Assembly (NCBI GenBank): GCA_033764055.1
Contig: JANRJI010000127.1
Span: forward strand, 1-64,000
Length of the DNA stretch: 64,000 nt
Source: Ga0077555 sp033764055
GTDB taxonomy: Bacteria > Pseudomonadota > Alphaproteobacteria > Rhizobiales > Hyphomicrobiaceae
Reading direction: 5' to 3'
In this document: positions 16,285 through 26,164 of the stretch, in pieces
Position numbering within the stretch: the first letter of the stretch is position 1
Layout: every line of letters begins with the position of its first letter
The notes under the pieces: model-generated
Seen by the model: only the letters and a program-made list of their open reading frames with translations
Database searches by the model: none
Told to the model about the DNA's origin: nothing
Translations under genes and position numbers: made by a program

Positions 16285-17847
16285 TCAAGTGGTTCGCCCA
16301 TGGACGGAGACGTCAGCTCCATCGAAATAGGCCGAATCCTTCCACCCGTTTTCGTCGTAGTCCGCCATGCAGCGCTCGACGAGCGCCTCCATCTCGGCGA
16401 GGGTTCCCGAGCCCTGAGCCTGCTGCAAGGGAAATAGCCGCACGAGCTCGTGGCTGCCCGCATAATTCATCTCGTAGAGCTCGTGTCGGGCGCCGAACTC
16501 GGTTCCAACCGCGTCCCAGAGGAGCTTCATGATCTTGATCCGCTCCTTGTAGTCGATACCGTTCGAGCCGCGCACGTAGCGGGCGAGGTATCGGTCGATT
16601 TCCGGATTGGCAAGATCGCGCGAATGGCTCGGCAGATAGATGAGCCCCGACGCGATCACTTTCTCGATGATGGAGCGCACTGCCGGATAGGCCTCCGTGG
16701 CGAACAGCCGATAGGCGCTCGATGCCCTGAGGTTCGGCAGCACGGCGCCATTGACCCAGGGATCCGGGCTTGCCGACATCGCGTCCGTGAGCGCCCAGAA
16801 CAGATTGCGCCAGCCGATCACCTCGCCGATCTGTGCCTGCACGCCCCGGAAGCTGTCGACTCCGGTCGAACGGGCCGCCTTCATCAGCAGCCCGGCAATG
16901 AAATCGAGCTTCACCGCGAGCCGCGTGCACCCCTGTAAGGTGAACCCGTTGACGAAGCCGGAGCGTGGATAGAATGCCTTGAGGCGGTCGACGTCGCGAT
17001 GAATGAAAACGTTCTCCCAGGGGATGAACGCATTGTCGAACACGAAGATCGCGTCGTTCTCGTCGTAACGGCTGGTCAGCGGGTAGTCCCAGGGCGAGCC
17101 GACGGCACCCGCCGCCATCTCGTAGGACGGGCGGCAGATCAATTTGATGCCGGGCGTATCCATGGGCGCCATGAACATCACGACCATGGACGGGTCGTTG
17201 ATCTCCTGGCCCATGTTCTGGCCGAGGAAGTTGTAGTGGGTCAGCACCGAGTTGGTGGCCACCACCTTCGCCCCGGACACATACATGCCGGCGTCCGTCT
17301 CCTTCTGGATCGAGATGTAGACGTCCTTGACCTGCTCGGCAGGCTTCGAGCGGTCGATAGGAGGATTGACGAGCGCGTGATTGACATAGAGCACCGCCTC
17401 CTGGGCACGTCGATGCCAGCCGCGGGCGTTGTCGGCGAATTTGCCGTAGAACTCGGCGTTGGCACCAAGTGTATTGAGGAATGCGGCCTTGTAGTCTGGG
17501 CTACGCCCCATCCAGCCGTAAGTGATCCGCGCCCACTGGGCTATGGCGTCACGCTGGCCGATCACATCCTCGCGTGAGCGTGCCGCCTTGAAGAAGCGGT
17601 GGGTGTAGCCGCCGGAACCGGTGTCGGTCGGGGCCGTGAGCACCTCCTTGGTCGCCGCTCCGTGCAGCGCGTCATAGAGTTTGGCGACCGAGACGGCAGC
17701 GTTGCGGAATGCGGGATGCCGCGTGACGTCCTTGACGCGCTCGCCGTAGATGTAGACCTCGCGGCCGTCGCGCAGCGACTCCAGATACTCTGCCCCCGTG
17801 AAAGGGCGCTTCTTGCCGGCCACCATCGTCTCGGGCGCGTTCGACAT
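16285..17847 (-). CDS. 4-hydroxyphenylacetate 3-monooxygenase-family flavin oxygenase (HpaB-like)
   Basis: A 520-residue protein matching the oxygenase component of two-component FADH2-dependent aromatic hydroxylases (HpaB/PvcC; the fold is shared with acyl-CoA dehydrogenases). It begins with TGAEYLESLRDGREVYIYGE and has GSPWDYPLTSRYDENDAIFV and PWENVFIHRD in mid-protein. The ATG at 17845-17847 has a GAGGAG site 6 nt upstream. No small flavin reductase (HpaC) gene is visible nearby, so reduced flavin must come from elsewhere. It lies 147 nt downstream of the Baeyer-Villiger enzyme. The substrate is unknown. Confidence 0.85.
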   Translation of the reverse strand: MSNAPETMVAGKKRPFTGAEYLESLRDGREVYIYGERVKDVTRHPAFRNAAVSVAKLYDALHGAATKEVLTAPTDTGSGGYTHRFFKAARSREDVIGQRDAIAQWARITYGWMGRSPDYKAAFLNTLGANAEFYGKFADNARGWHRRAQEAVLYVNHALVNPPIDRSKPAEQVKDVYISIQKETDAGMYVSGAKVVATNSVLTHYNFLGQNMGQEINDPSMVVMFMAPMDTPGIKLICRPSYEMAAGAVGSPWDYPLTSRYDENDAIFVFDNAFIPWENVFIHRDVDRLKAFYPRSGFVNGFTLQGCTRLAVKLDFIAGLLMKAARSTGVDSFRGVQAQIGEVIGWRNLFWALTDAMSASPDPWVNGAVLPNLRASSAYRLFATEAYPAVRSIIEKVIASGLIYLPSHSRDLANPEIDRYLARYVRGSNGIDYKERIKIMKLLWDAVGTEFGARHELYEMNYAGSHELVRLFPLQQAQGSGTLAEMEALVERCMADYDENGWKDSAYFDGADVSVHGRTT

Positions 17848-17994
17848 CGAGTGCTCCTCGTAGCCGCCGGCAGGATTGCCGATCGATACAGGGGAGCAAA
17901 TGTGTCTTGCGGCACGCGCCGCGTCAAAGCTCGGGTATGGATCGCCCGGCCGAGCGTCAGGGCGAAGCACTCCGTTGCCTTCTGCCGTCGATCC

Positions 17995-19635
17995 TCAGGC
18001 CATCGCGATCTCCCGATAGCCTTCCTGAGCGACGCGATCGCACCAAGCGCGATAATCCGGCGCGCTGCCGCTGTAGCGGGCGAGTGTACGCTGGCTCTTG
18101 CCTTCGACGTTGAGGTTTACGCCCGTCATCCAGGAGTCGATCTCGTTGGAGAGTAGGCCCTTGGCCTTCTCGCGCACGAAGTCGGTCCACTGGTCCACCG
18201 CTTCGCGCTTGGCCTCGGCGAGCGTCAGCCCCTTGGCTTTCATGTGCTTCAACAGGCCGGTAACCCAGTCGACGTTGTACTCGATCGAGCGCGGTATGTT
18301 GCCGAGCGCCGTGTGCGGTCCCACAAGCATCATCATGTTCGGGAAGCCGTCGACCTGGACACCGACGAAAGTCTCTATGCCACCTCTCCACTTGTCCTTG
18401 AGCTTGAGGCCGTTGGCGCCGCGGATGTCGATCCGGTCGAAGCTGCCGGTGACCGCGTCGAACCCGGTCGCGTAGATGATCATGTCGAACTCGAAATCGC
18501 GGTCTGTGGTCTTGATGCCCTTCGGCGTGATCCGCTCGATGGGCGTCTCCTTGATATCGACGAGCTCGACGTTCGGCTGGTTGTAGACCTCGTAGTAGTG
18601 GGTCTCCATTGGCACGCGCCGGGTGCCGAAGCCGTGGTTCTTCGGAATGAGCTTCTCGGCGACGGCCTGGTTCTTGACGCGCTTCCGGATCTTGTTGGCG
18701 ACGAACTCCGAGATCAGGCGGTTCGCCTCACGGTTTGTCAGCATATCGCTGAAATTGCCCTGCCACATGCCGAAGCCGGGCGTCTCATAGAGCTTCTCCA
18801 GGAACGCCTCGCGCTCCTCGACTGAGACCTCGAGCGTCTTGCGCGGATCGGGCGTATGCAGGAAGCAGGAATAGGTCTCGTCGCAACGCTTGAAGATCTC
18901 GTCGTAGCTGGCCTTGATCCGGCGCTGCTCCTCCTCTGTGATCTTGCCGTTCTTCAAGGGCTTGCACCAGTTCGGCGTCCGCTGGAACACGGTCAGGTGG
19001 CCGACGGTCTTGGCGACCTCCTGAATGGTCTGCACGCCTGTCGCGCCGGTGCCGATCACGGCGACGCGCTTGCCCTCGAAAGACACCGGATGATGGGGCC
19101 AAGTGCCCGTGTGATAAGCCTCGCCCTTGAACGTATCGACACCTTCGATTCGCGGCATCGTCGGCGCCGACAGCGGGCCGACGGCGGTGACCAGAAAGCG
19201 CGCCGTGTGCTTGCTGCCGTCCTCGAGCGTGATCGACCAGAAGCGGTGCGTGTCCTGCCAGTGCGCCGACTTCACGCGGCTGCGGAACTGTATGTCCTTC
19301 CTCAGGTCGAACTTGTCGGCGACATGGTTGAGATAGCTCAGCGTCTCGGGCTGTGGCGCGAAATGCTCCTGCCAGCTCCACTCCTGAAGCAGTTCCTTCG
19401 AGAACGAGTACTGGTAGGAATAGCTCTCGGAATCGAAGCGCGCGCCCGGGTAGCGGTTCCAGTACCAGGTGCCGCCGACGCCGGTGCCGGCCTCGAAGAC
19501 GCGCACCGTCATGCCGATCTCGCGGAGCCGCAGGAGCTGGTACATGCCGGAGATGCCGGCGCCGATGATGATGGCGTCGAAGTCAGGTGCCCCGATCGAC
19601 TTAACGGGCGACATTGCGTTCTGCGCGGTGACCAT
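17995..19635 (-). CDS. Baeyer-Villiger flavin monooxygenase
   Basis: A 546-residue FAD- and NADPH-dependent class B monooxygenase. The first Rossmann motif is GAGISG (25-30) and the second GTGATG (195-200). Between them lies FKGEAYHTGTWP (169-180), which matches the Baeyer-Villiger fingerprint FxGxxxHxxxWP exactly. Such enzymes insert oxygen next to a ketone to form an ester or lactone. The ATG at 19633-19635 has GAGGAG about 10 nt upstream. Downstream hydrolase, transporter and HpaB-like genes suggest a catabolic route, but no substrate can be read from the sequence. Confidence 0.93.
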   Translation of the reverse strand: MVTAQNAMSPVKSIGAPDFDAIIIGAGISGMYQLLRLREIGMTVRVFEAGTGVGGTWYWNRYPGARFDSESYSYQYSFSKELLQEWSWQEHFAPQPETLSYLNHVADKFDLRKDIQFRSRVKSAHWQDTHRFWSITLEDGSKHTARFLVTAVGPLSAPTMPRIEGVDTFKGEAYHTGTWPHHPVSFEGKRVAVIGTGATGVQTIQEVAKTVGHLTVFQRTPNWCKPLKNGKITEEEQRRIKASYDEIFKRCDETYSCFLHTPDPRKTLEVSVEEREAFLEKLYETPGFGMWQGNFSDMLTNREANRLISEFVANKIRKRVKNQAVAEKLIPKNHGFGTRRVPMETHYYEVYNQPNVELVDIKETPIERITPKGIKTTDRDFEFDMIIYATGFDAVTGSFDRIDIRGANGLKLKDKWRGGIETFVGVQVDGFPNMMMLVGPHTALGNIPRSIEYNVDWVTGLLKHMKAKGLTLAEAKREAVDQWTDFVREKAKGLLSNEIDSWMTGVNLNVEGKSQRTLARYSGSAPDYRAWCDRVAQEGYREIAMA

Positions 19636-19831
19636 GTTGGTTGGCTCCTCGGCTCACTCTCCGGGAAATGTACGGACATTTGGGGACGCTGTCGCCAGCC
19701 TCGAGCGCGTTTCTGCTCCGGTGCGGCAATTCTTCGCCAAATACAGCGCGCTGAAAACATTCGGCAATATGGCTTGATTCAAATCAAGGCAGTGGGGCTG
19801 CCGATCGTCGCAGCGGCAGCCCCGCGCGTCC

Positions 19832-20401
19832 TCATGGCAGCGGCGCGAGACCCGGCTTCGAGCCCTCCGGCAGCGGCGCATGCGTGACGTTCAGGACCAT
19901 GGCGAGAAGGCTGTAGTAGCCATGAATGCCGATGAGATCGATCACGCCCTTCTCGCCGAACATCGAGACCGTGCGCTGGTAGGTCGGCTCGGACACGGTA
20001 CGATTGCGCACCAGCTCGTCGATGAAGTCGTAGATGGTGGCCTCGTCCATGGCCATCCCGTCCGGCCGGCGCCCCTCGGCAATGGCATCGACGATCGACG
20101 CTCTCAAGCCGGCCTTCTCGCCGATCGGGCGGTGATGATGCCATTCGAAATTCTGTGACCAGGCCCGGGCCGTGAGGAGGATCGCCAGCTCGGAAAGGCG
20201 CGTCTCGAACGCCGAGTTGAAGCGCAGGTACTCGCCCGTCCGCTGCAGTCGGTTCATGAACTCAGGACTGCGCAGCAGGGGAATGAACGGACCGACGAGC
20301 GAGCCCCGCGGGCCCGACACGATATCGGCAATGGCCTTCCTCTGCTCGGCCGACAGCTTGTCGTCGGGGAGTGGCGGCATGCGGGGCGGCGAGGACGTCA
20401 T
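19832..20401 (-). CDS. Carboxymuconolactone decarboxylase-family protein
   Basis: A 189-residue helical protein of the CMD/AhpD-like superfamily. Characteristic features are RLSELAILLTARAWSQNFEWHHH (split here as RLSELAILLTARAW and EWHHH near residues 67-92), then GLRASIVDAIAEGRRP and the helix starting DEATIYDFIDELVR. The CxxC pair of peroxidase-type members is absent, so a peroxiredoxin role is unlikely. It lies just upstream of the Baeyer-Villiger gene and may belong to the same pathway. Confidence 0.85.
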   Translation of the reverse strand: MTSSPPRMPPLPDDKLSAEQRKAIADIVSGPRGSLVGPFIPLLRSPEFMNRLQRTGEYLRFNSAFETRLSELAILLTARAWSQNFEWHHHRPIGEKAGLRASIVDAIAEGRRPDGMAMDEATIYDFIDELVRNRTVSEPTYQRTVSMFGEKGVIDLIGIHGYYSLLAMVLNVTHAPLPEGSKPGLAPLP

Positions 20402-20517
20402 GTCTGCTCCTGGGCTGGTGGGGGTCGGTTGATGCCGTCAGTCTAGCGAAGGCTCCGGATGACCGCGAGACCCGCTGCATGATCGTGCCGCTCTACGATC
20501 GGCGTCGAGCAGGGATG

Positions 20518-21072
20518 TCATGCCCGCTCCTGGATAGCGACCTCTGCAGCCGCCAGACGGTGGTAGAGGTCGCGTCGCCGGGCGATTGGCCACCAGTCGT
20601 AGAGGAATGTTTCCAGCGGCTTCCAGTTCGCCACCCATCCGACGATGACGAGGCTCTCGCCGGCGACGCTCTGCAGCGGCCCCTCGCCCAGCCAAAGCCG
20701 TATCAGCTGGCTCGCGAGCAGGCAGGCGACCAGCAGGGGCACGCTGATCGACAGATTGCGGCGGCCGATGCGGAACAGCTCCCTCAGTTCGAGATCGTGG
20801 CTGTGCGCCCGGTTGCCGAAGTAGTTGGCGAGCGCCGTCTCGACGCCGCGATCGCGCGCCTTGACGGCCTCCGCCTGCGGCAGATGCAACACGATGCGCA
20901 GCCGCTGATCGCGTGGCAGCTCCCGAGCCCACTCGACGATATGGGCCTCTGCATCCGCGTCGAGGTCGCGCTCGTGGAATGGTGACGGGTCAAGCGAGTT
21001 GAACAACTGCGCCAGCGCATTGAGGCGGAGCTCGATCGTGCCATTCTGCGGCGGAGGCGGGTCGAAGCTCAT
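20518..21072 (-). CDS. Uncharacterised membrane protein
   Basis: A 184-residue protein whose soluble N-terminal half includes the segment DLDADAEAHIVEWARELPRD. It is followed by two hydrophobic spans (about residues 113-131 and 137-150) and a short basic tail. The ATG at 21070-21072 has an AGGAAAGG stretch upstream. It follows the MgtC/DUF4010-type gene by 55 nt and may be co-transcribed with it. I do not recognise the family. Confidence 0.7.
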   Translation of the reverse strand: MSFDPPPPQNGTIELRLNALAQLFNSLDPSPFHERDLDADAEAHIVEWARELPRDQRLRIVLHLPQAEAVKARDRGVETALANYFGNRAHSHDLELRELFRIGRRNLSISVPLLVACLLASQLIRLWLGEGPLQSVAGESLVIVGWVANWKPLETFLYDWWPIARRRDLYHRLAAAEVAIQERA

Positions 21073-21127
21073 GGTCGCCCTTTCCTCGGCTCGGCGCCTG
21101 CCGTGCCGGCAGCACGCCGCAACCCGC

Positions 21128-22423
21128 TCAAGCCGCCGCCAACCAGCGGGCCAGCGGCAACGGCCCGAGCAAACCACCCGCGGCCAACGCCCCGCATGCC
21201 AGCGCGGTGGCGGCCGCCATGCGCAGGCCCAGCTGTCGACCGCCGACGACCCAGGCGAGAGCAGCCTTCGCCAGGGAGTTGACGGCGACGACAATCAGGA
21301 CGGCCACGGCCGCCACGTCAAGGCTGAGGCCGTTACCGGCGAGGCGCGTCATGGACAGTGTGATGGCATCGACATCGGCGATGCCCGAAAGCGCAGCCAG
21401 GATGTAGGCGCCGACGCTGCCGGCTGCGCGCGTCGCAACCCTCGCGAGCAGCCCTATGACCGTCAGGAGGACGCCGAACTTGATGATCGATGGCAGGTCG
21501 AGCGGGTTGTTCAGCGACAGTGCCGGGCTGCTGCCACGGTCCGCCGGCCGTGCGAGCAGAAAAAGCCCTGAGCCGGCCGTCACGACGGCGGCGAGACCGA
21601 GGGGCAAGGCCAGCCACTCGAGCATAGGCGGCTTCACCACCGCCACCAGGACGAGGACCCTCGCCAACATTGTGGCCCCGGAGATCAGCGCCCCACCCGC
21701 CAGCAGCGATTGACGCTGCGGGTGCTCGGGTGCGAGCCGGGCCAGTGTCAGTGTAGCTGCGGTCGACGATGCGAGGCCGCCGAGCAGGCCGGTCAGCGCG
21801 ATGCCGCGCCGCTCCCCGGTCAGCTTGATCGCCACATAGCCTGCGAACGAGATGACGGCGATCATCACCGTCAGCAGCCAGATCTCGAACGGATTGATCG
21901 CTGCGAGTGGATCCACGGTCCGGTTCGGCAGAACGGGCAGGGCGAGGAACGTCATCGCCAGCAGCACCAGTGCCGACCTGAGCTCGGCCCACGTCAGACG
22001 CCGCAACCAGCCGTGCAACACGCCCTTGAACGCCAGCAGAGCCGTCACGAGGACACCCGCTGCGGCGGCCGCTGCCATATCGCCGACCACGGCCAGCACG
22101 CCGAGGGAGAACGCAACCAGGGCTGCGACGGCCGTCGTGGCCCCGAACGTCTCGTCGTGAACGGTCTCGCGCAGCCGGAAGAGCACGATCGTGCCGCCGG
22201 TGACCGCAAAAGCGATGCCGAGGATGACGCCGGCACCCGCGTCGAGCGCCTGCGCGATGGCGCCCCAGACACCACCGAGGAGGCCGATCAGCGTCAGCGT
22301 GCGGAGGCCGGCCGCCCGCTCGCCCTCCGCCTCGTCACGAGCCTGCCAGCCGCGCTCGAGACCGATCAGAAGGCCGATGGCCAGGGCCAGGGACAGCCGC
22401 TGGAAGAGCTCGAATGTGTCCAT
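21128..22423 (-). CDS. MgtC/SapB-DUF4010 membrane protein
   Basis: A 431-residue inner-membrane protein with about eleven to twelve hydrophobic segments. The N-terminal third has the MgtC-type pattern LALAIGLLIGLERGWQ (about residues 10-25) and GLRTLTLIGLLGGVWG. The C-terminal part fits the DUF4010 domain, with GLLGGLASSTAATLTLARLA and GIADVDAITLSM. The ATG at 22421-22423 is chosen because it places the hydrophobic helix at the start. The function of this two-domain family is not established; a link to ion or magnesium stress is suggested by MgtC. It is divergent from the propionyl-CoA synthetase gene. Confidence 0.8.
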   Translation of the reverse strand: MDTFELFQRLSLALAIGLLIGLERGWQARDEAEGERAAGLRTLTLIGLLGGVWGAIAQALDAGAGVILGIAFAVTGGTIVLFRLRETVHDETFGATTAVAALVAFSLGVLAVVGDMAAAAAAGVLVTALLAFKGVLHGWLRRLTWAELRSALVLLAMTFLALPVLPNRTVDPLAAINPFEIWLLTVMIAVISFAGYVAIKLTGERRGIALTGLLGGLASSTAATLTLARLAPEHPQRQSLLAGGALISGATMLARVLVLVAVVKPPMLEWLALPLGLAAVVTAGSGLFLLARPADRGSSPALSLNNPLDLPSIIKFGVLLTVIGLLARVATRAAGSVGAYILAALSGIADVDAITLSMTRLAGNGLSLDVAAVAVLIVVAVNSLAKAALAWVVGGRQLGLRMAAATALACGALAAGGLLGPLPLARWLAAA

Positions 22424-22628
22424 CGAAAAACTTTGTGTCCCGGGGGCGCCGGGCGTCAAGCCGCCAGGACCCTGCAGCGAGGCCGGTTATGGCGGCGATC
22501 CGACGTCACTGCCGGCCGAGGTCCAGGGGAGGCCACATCGGGCGAGGCGGCGCCTTGCCACTTGCCGCCGCCGCAGGGATGATGCTCAAAGACAGGCAGA
22601 AAGCGCCCTGCTCGGGAGGATCGACGGA

Positions 22629-24554
22629 ATGAGCCGCTACCACGAGGTCTATGCCGCCTGGAAAAGGGACCCGGAGGCCTTCTGGGGCGAGGCGGCACGC
22701 GAGATCGACTGGATCAATCTTTGGGACCGCGTCCTCGATCCGTATGCCGGCCAGTATGGCCGCTGGTTCGCCGGTGCAGAGTGCAACACGGCCTACAACT
22801 GCCTCGACCGGCACGTGCTTCGCGGCCGCGGCAGCCAGAACGCGCTGATCTACGACAGCCCCGTCACCAAGACGACCAAGGCCTACACCTATGCCGAGCT
22901 GACGCACGAGGTCGCGACTTTCGGCGGCGTCCTCCAGGATCTCGGCGTCAAGAAGGGCGACCGCGTCATCATCTACATGCCGATGGTGCCCGAGGCGGCG
23001 GTCGCAATGCTGGCCTGCGCCCGCATCGGCGCCATCCATTCGGTCGTCTTCGGCGGCTTCGCGGCAAGCGAGCTTGCAACCCGCTTCGACGATTGCAGGC
23101 CCGTTGCCGTCGTCTCCGCGAGCTGCGGCATCGAGACGGCACGAGTAGTTCCGTACAAGCCGCTGCTCGATCGCGCCATCGAGCTTGCGACCCACAAGGT
23201 CGGCATCTCCGTCGTGCTGCAGCGGCCTCAAGCCGAGGCGTCCATGGTTCCGGGCCGCGACCACGATTGGGCGACGCTGGTCAAGGATGCGAAGGCGCGC
23301 GGCCGCAAGGCCGGCTGTGTGCCCGTGGCCGCGACCGATCCACTCTATATTCTCTACACGTCCGGGACCACCGGTGCACCGAAGGGCGTCATCCGCGACA
23401 ACGGCGGCCACATGGTCGCCCTCAAGTGGACCATGAAGAACCACTACGGCATCGAGCCCGGCGAGGTGTTCTGGTCCGCCTCCGATGTCGGTTGGGTGGT
23501 GGGCCACAGCTACATCGTCTATGCGCCGCTCCTGCACGGCGCCACGACGATCCTCTACGAGGGCAAGCCGGTCGGAACGCCGGACGCGGGAGCCTTCTGG
23601 CGCGTCATCGCCGAGCATCGGGTTTCAGCCATGTTCACGGCCCCGACAGCGTTCCGCGCCATCAAGAAGGACGATCCGCAGGGCGAGCTGATCAAGCGCT
23701 ATGATCTGCGTGCCTTCCGCACGCTTTTCCTGGCCGGCGAGCGCGCCGATCCCGAGACCATCAAGTGGGCCGAGCAGCACCTGCAGGTGCCCGTGATCGA
23801 TCACTGGTGGCAGACCGAGACTGGCTGGCCGATCGCCGGCAATCCGGTCGGCCTGGGCCAGCTCCCAGTGAAATACGGGTCGCCTTCGGTGCCGATGCCA
23901 GGCTACGACCTGCAGTGCCTCGACGAGAAGGGTGAGCCCGTGCCGCCCGGCCAGCCTGGCACGCTGGCCATCAAGCTGCCGCTGCCCCCGTCCTCGCTGC
24001 CGACACTCTGGGGCAACGACGAGCGCTTCCGGAAGAGCTACCTCGCCGACTTCAAGGGCTACTACACCACCTCGGACGCCGGTTTCATCGATGCCGACGG
24101 CTACGTGTTCGTCATGGCCCGAACGGACGACGTTATCAATGTCGCCGGCCACCGCCTCTCGACCGGCCAGATGGAGGAGGTTGTCGCGCGCCACAAGGAC
24201 GTCGGAGAGTGCGCCGTCGTCGGTGTCGCGGACGAGCTGAAGGGCCAGCTGCCGGCTGGCTTCATCGTGCTCAATGCCGGCGTCAACCGCGACGCCAGGG
24301 AGATCGAGGCCGAGGTCGTCAAGCTGGTGCGCGACGAGATCGGACCGGTCGCCGCCTTCAAGCAGGTGATGACCGTCAAGCGCCTGCCCAAGACGCGCTC
24401 GGGGAAGATTCTGCGCGGCACCATGCGCGCGATCGCCGACAGTGAGCCGTGGAAAATGCCGGCCACCATCGACGACACGGCGATCCTCGACGAGATCACG
24501 GAGGCACTCCGCTCGCGCGGCATGGCGAAGGAATCGAAGGGCCCGACAGGTTGA
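22629..24554 (+). CDS. prpE: Propionyl-CoA synthetase (PrpE-type acyl-CoA ligase)
   Basis: A 641-residue adenylate-forming enzyme that activates propionate, or a similar short acid, with CoA and ATP. The N-terminus (YHEVYAAWKRDPEAFW) and the stretches NCLDRHVLRGRGSQNALIYD and DSPVTKT are PrpE-like rather than Acs-like. The P-loop YTSGTTGAPKG is at 243-253, WWQTETGWPI comes later, and PKTRSGKILRG holds the catalytic lysine. The ATG has a GGGAGG site about 10 nt upstream. An aldehyde dehydrogenase gene follows 122 nt downstream. Confidence 0.9.
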   Translation: MSRYHEVYAAWKRDPEAFWGEAAREIDWINLWDRVLDPYAGQYGRWFAGAECNTAYNCLDRHVLRGRGSQNALIYDSPVTKTTKAYTYAELTHEVATFGGVLQDLGVKKGDRVIIYMPMVPEAAVAMLACARIGAIHSVVFGGFAASELATRFDDCRPVAVVSASCGIETARVVPYKPLLDRAIELATHKVGISVVLQRPQAEASMVPGRDHDWATLVKDAKARGRKAGCVPVAATDPLYILYTSGTTGAPKGVIRDNGGHMVALKWTMKNHYGIEPGEVFWSASDVGWVVGHSYIVYAPLLHGATTILYEGKPVGTPDAGAFWRVIAEHRVSAMFTAPTAFRAIKKDDPQGELIKRYDLRAFRTLFLAGERADPETIKWAEQHLQVPVIDHWWQTETGWPIAGNPVGLGQLPVKYGSPSVPMPGYDLQCLDEKGEPVPPGQPGTLAIKLPLPPSSLPTLWGNDERFRKSYLADFKGYYTTSDAGFIDADGYVFVMARTDDVINVAGHRLSTGQMEEVVARHKDVGECAVVGVADELKGQLPAGFIVLNAGVNRDAREIEAEVVKLVRDEIGPVAAFKQVMTVKRLPKTRSGKILRGTMRAIADSEPWKMPATIDDTAILDEITEALRSRGMAKESKGPTG

Positions 24555-24676
24555 GGCAGGCCAGCCTTCAACGAAAGGACGTCCTCGATTGTTGAGATCG
24601 TGGCGACCGCTCCCGTCCCGGACGGCGTGCGGGTAGCTCAATCGATGGCTCGAGAGCAGACACAGCGAGGTCCGAC

Positions 24677-26164
24677 ATGGCCGCCACCAGCAAGGTTGCA
24701 GCCGCTTCCACCGTCCGCAGCGAGCGCATGCTCATCGACGGCGCTTGGGTCGCCGCTGCCGACGGGCGCGAGTTGTCCGTCGAGGCGCCGGGCACGCGCA
24801 CGATCATCGCCAGCATCCCCCGGGGCGGCGCCGAGGATATCGACCGCGCCGTGAAGGCCGCCGCCGCAGCATTCCCGGCCTGGAGCCGCGTCGTGCCGCG
24901 CGACCGCGGTCGCCTTCTGCAGAGGATCGCCGACGCCGCCGAGGCTCGTGTCGAGGAGTTGGCTCGAGTGCTGGCCGAGGAGACGGGCAACGCAATGCGC
25001 ACCCAGGCCCGCGGCGAGGCTCGCAGTGCCGTCGACATCATGCGCTATTTCGGCGGTCTCGCCAGCGAGCTGAAGGGAGAGACCATCCCTCTCGGCGAGC
25101 ACGTGCTCTCCTATACCCGGCGGGAGCCGCTGGGCGTGGTGGGTGCCATCATTCCGTGGAACGCGCCGGTGGCACTCGCCGCGCTGAAGATCGCGCCCGC
25201 GCTCTGCGCCGGAAACACACTGGTGCTCAAGGCGGCCGAGGACGCACCGCTCGGCGTTCTGCTGTTCGCCCGGCTCTGTGCCGAGCTCCTGCCTCCAGGC
25301 GTCCTCAACGTCGTCACCGGCCTCGGCGATGAGGCCGGCGCCGCGTTGTCCGCCCACCCGACCGTGCGCAAGCTCTCGTTCACCGGCTCGACCGAGGTCG
25401 GCAAGATCATCATGCGCGCCGCCGCGGACCGCATCGTGCCGGTGAGCCTCGAGCTCGGCGGCAAGAGCCCGTCGATCGTCTATCCCGATGCCGACGAGGA
25501 CTGGGTGGTCGACGGCATCATCGCTGCCATGCGCTTCACCCGGCAGAGCCAGTCTTGCACAGCGGGGTCGCGCCTCTTCCTGCACGCCGACATCTTCGAC
25601 AGCTTCCTCCAGAAGCTCGCCGACAAGACGTCCAAGCTGAAGATCGGCGACCCGCTCGACGAGGCGTCCGACATCGGCGCCATCATCAACGAGAAGCAGT
25701 TCAAGAAGGTCTGCAGCTACGTCGAGGAGGGCCTGGGCCTACCCGGATCGAAGGTGCTTTTCGGCGGCCTCCCGCCGAGAACCGGTCCGCTGTCCAAAGG
25801 CTATTTCGCGATACCGACCGTCTTCGCCAACGCCGCCAACGACTGGCGCCTTGCCCGCGAGGAGATCTTCGGGCCGGTCCTCGTCGCCATCCGCTGGACC
25901 GACGAGTCCGAGGCTATCCGCATGGCTAACGACACCCACTATGGTCTCGCCGCCTATGTGTGGACCAAGGATATCGGCCGCGCGCTGCGCACCGCCCATG
26001 CGGTCGAGGCCGGCTGGGTGCAGGTGAACCAGGGCCTCGGCCAGTTCCCGGGGCAGTCCTACGGCGGCGTCAAGCAGTCAGGAATCGGGCGCGAGCATTC
26101 GCTCGAGGGCATGCTCGACAGCTTCACGCAGCGCAAGAACGTGACAGTCAACCTGGCGGTGTGA
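24677..26164 (+). CDS. NAD(P)-dependent aldehyde dehydrogenase
   Basis: A 495-residue ALDH-superfamily enzyme that oxidises an aldehyde to its acid. Conserved parts are IIPWNAPVALAALKIAPAL (158-176), FTGSTEVGK (235-243), the general base Glu259 in LELGGKSP and the nucleophile Cys294 in QSQSCTAGSR. EEIFGPVL comes late. The closest feel is to betaine-aldehyde or similar dehydrogenases, but the substrate is not fixed by the sequence. Adjacent prpE could activate the acid it forms. Confidence 0.92.
   Translation: MAATSKVAAASTVRSERMLIDGAWVAAADGRELSVEAPGTRTIIASIPRGGAEDIDRAVKAAAAAFPAWSRVVPRDRGRLLQRIADAAEARVEELARVLAEETGNAMRTQARGEARSAVDIMRYFGGLASELKGETIPLGEHVLSYTRREPLGVVGAIIPWNAPVALAALKIAPALCAGNTLVLKAAEDAPLGVLLFARLCAELLPPGVLNVVTGLGDEAGAALSAHPTVRKLSFTGSTEVGKIIMRAAADRIVPVSLELGGKSPSIVYPDADEDWVVDGIIAAMRFTRQSQSCTAGSRLFLHADIFDSFLQKLADKTSKLKIGDPLDEASDIGAIINEKQFKKVCSYVEEGLGLPGSKVLFGGLPPRTGPLSKGYFAIPTVFANAANDWRLAREEIFGPVLVAIRWTDESEAIRMANDTHYGLAAYVWTKDIGRALRTAHAVEAGWVQVNQGLGQFPGQSYGGVKQSGIGREHSLEGMLDSFTQRKNVTVNLAV

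Noticed and set aside
22506..24641. Long minus-strand open frames opposite prpE
   Set aside because: They mirror the PrpE coding sequence and carry no motif; PrpE has all adenylation motifs in order.
24625..24676. tRNA-like GGTAGCTCAATCGATGGCTCGAG segment before the aldehyde dehydrogenase
   Set aside because: There is a D-arm-like stretch only; no anticodon arm, T-arm or acceptor stem can be closed around it.
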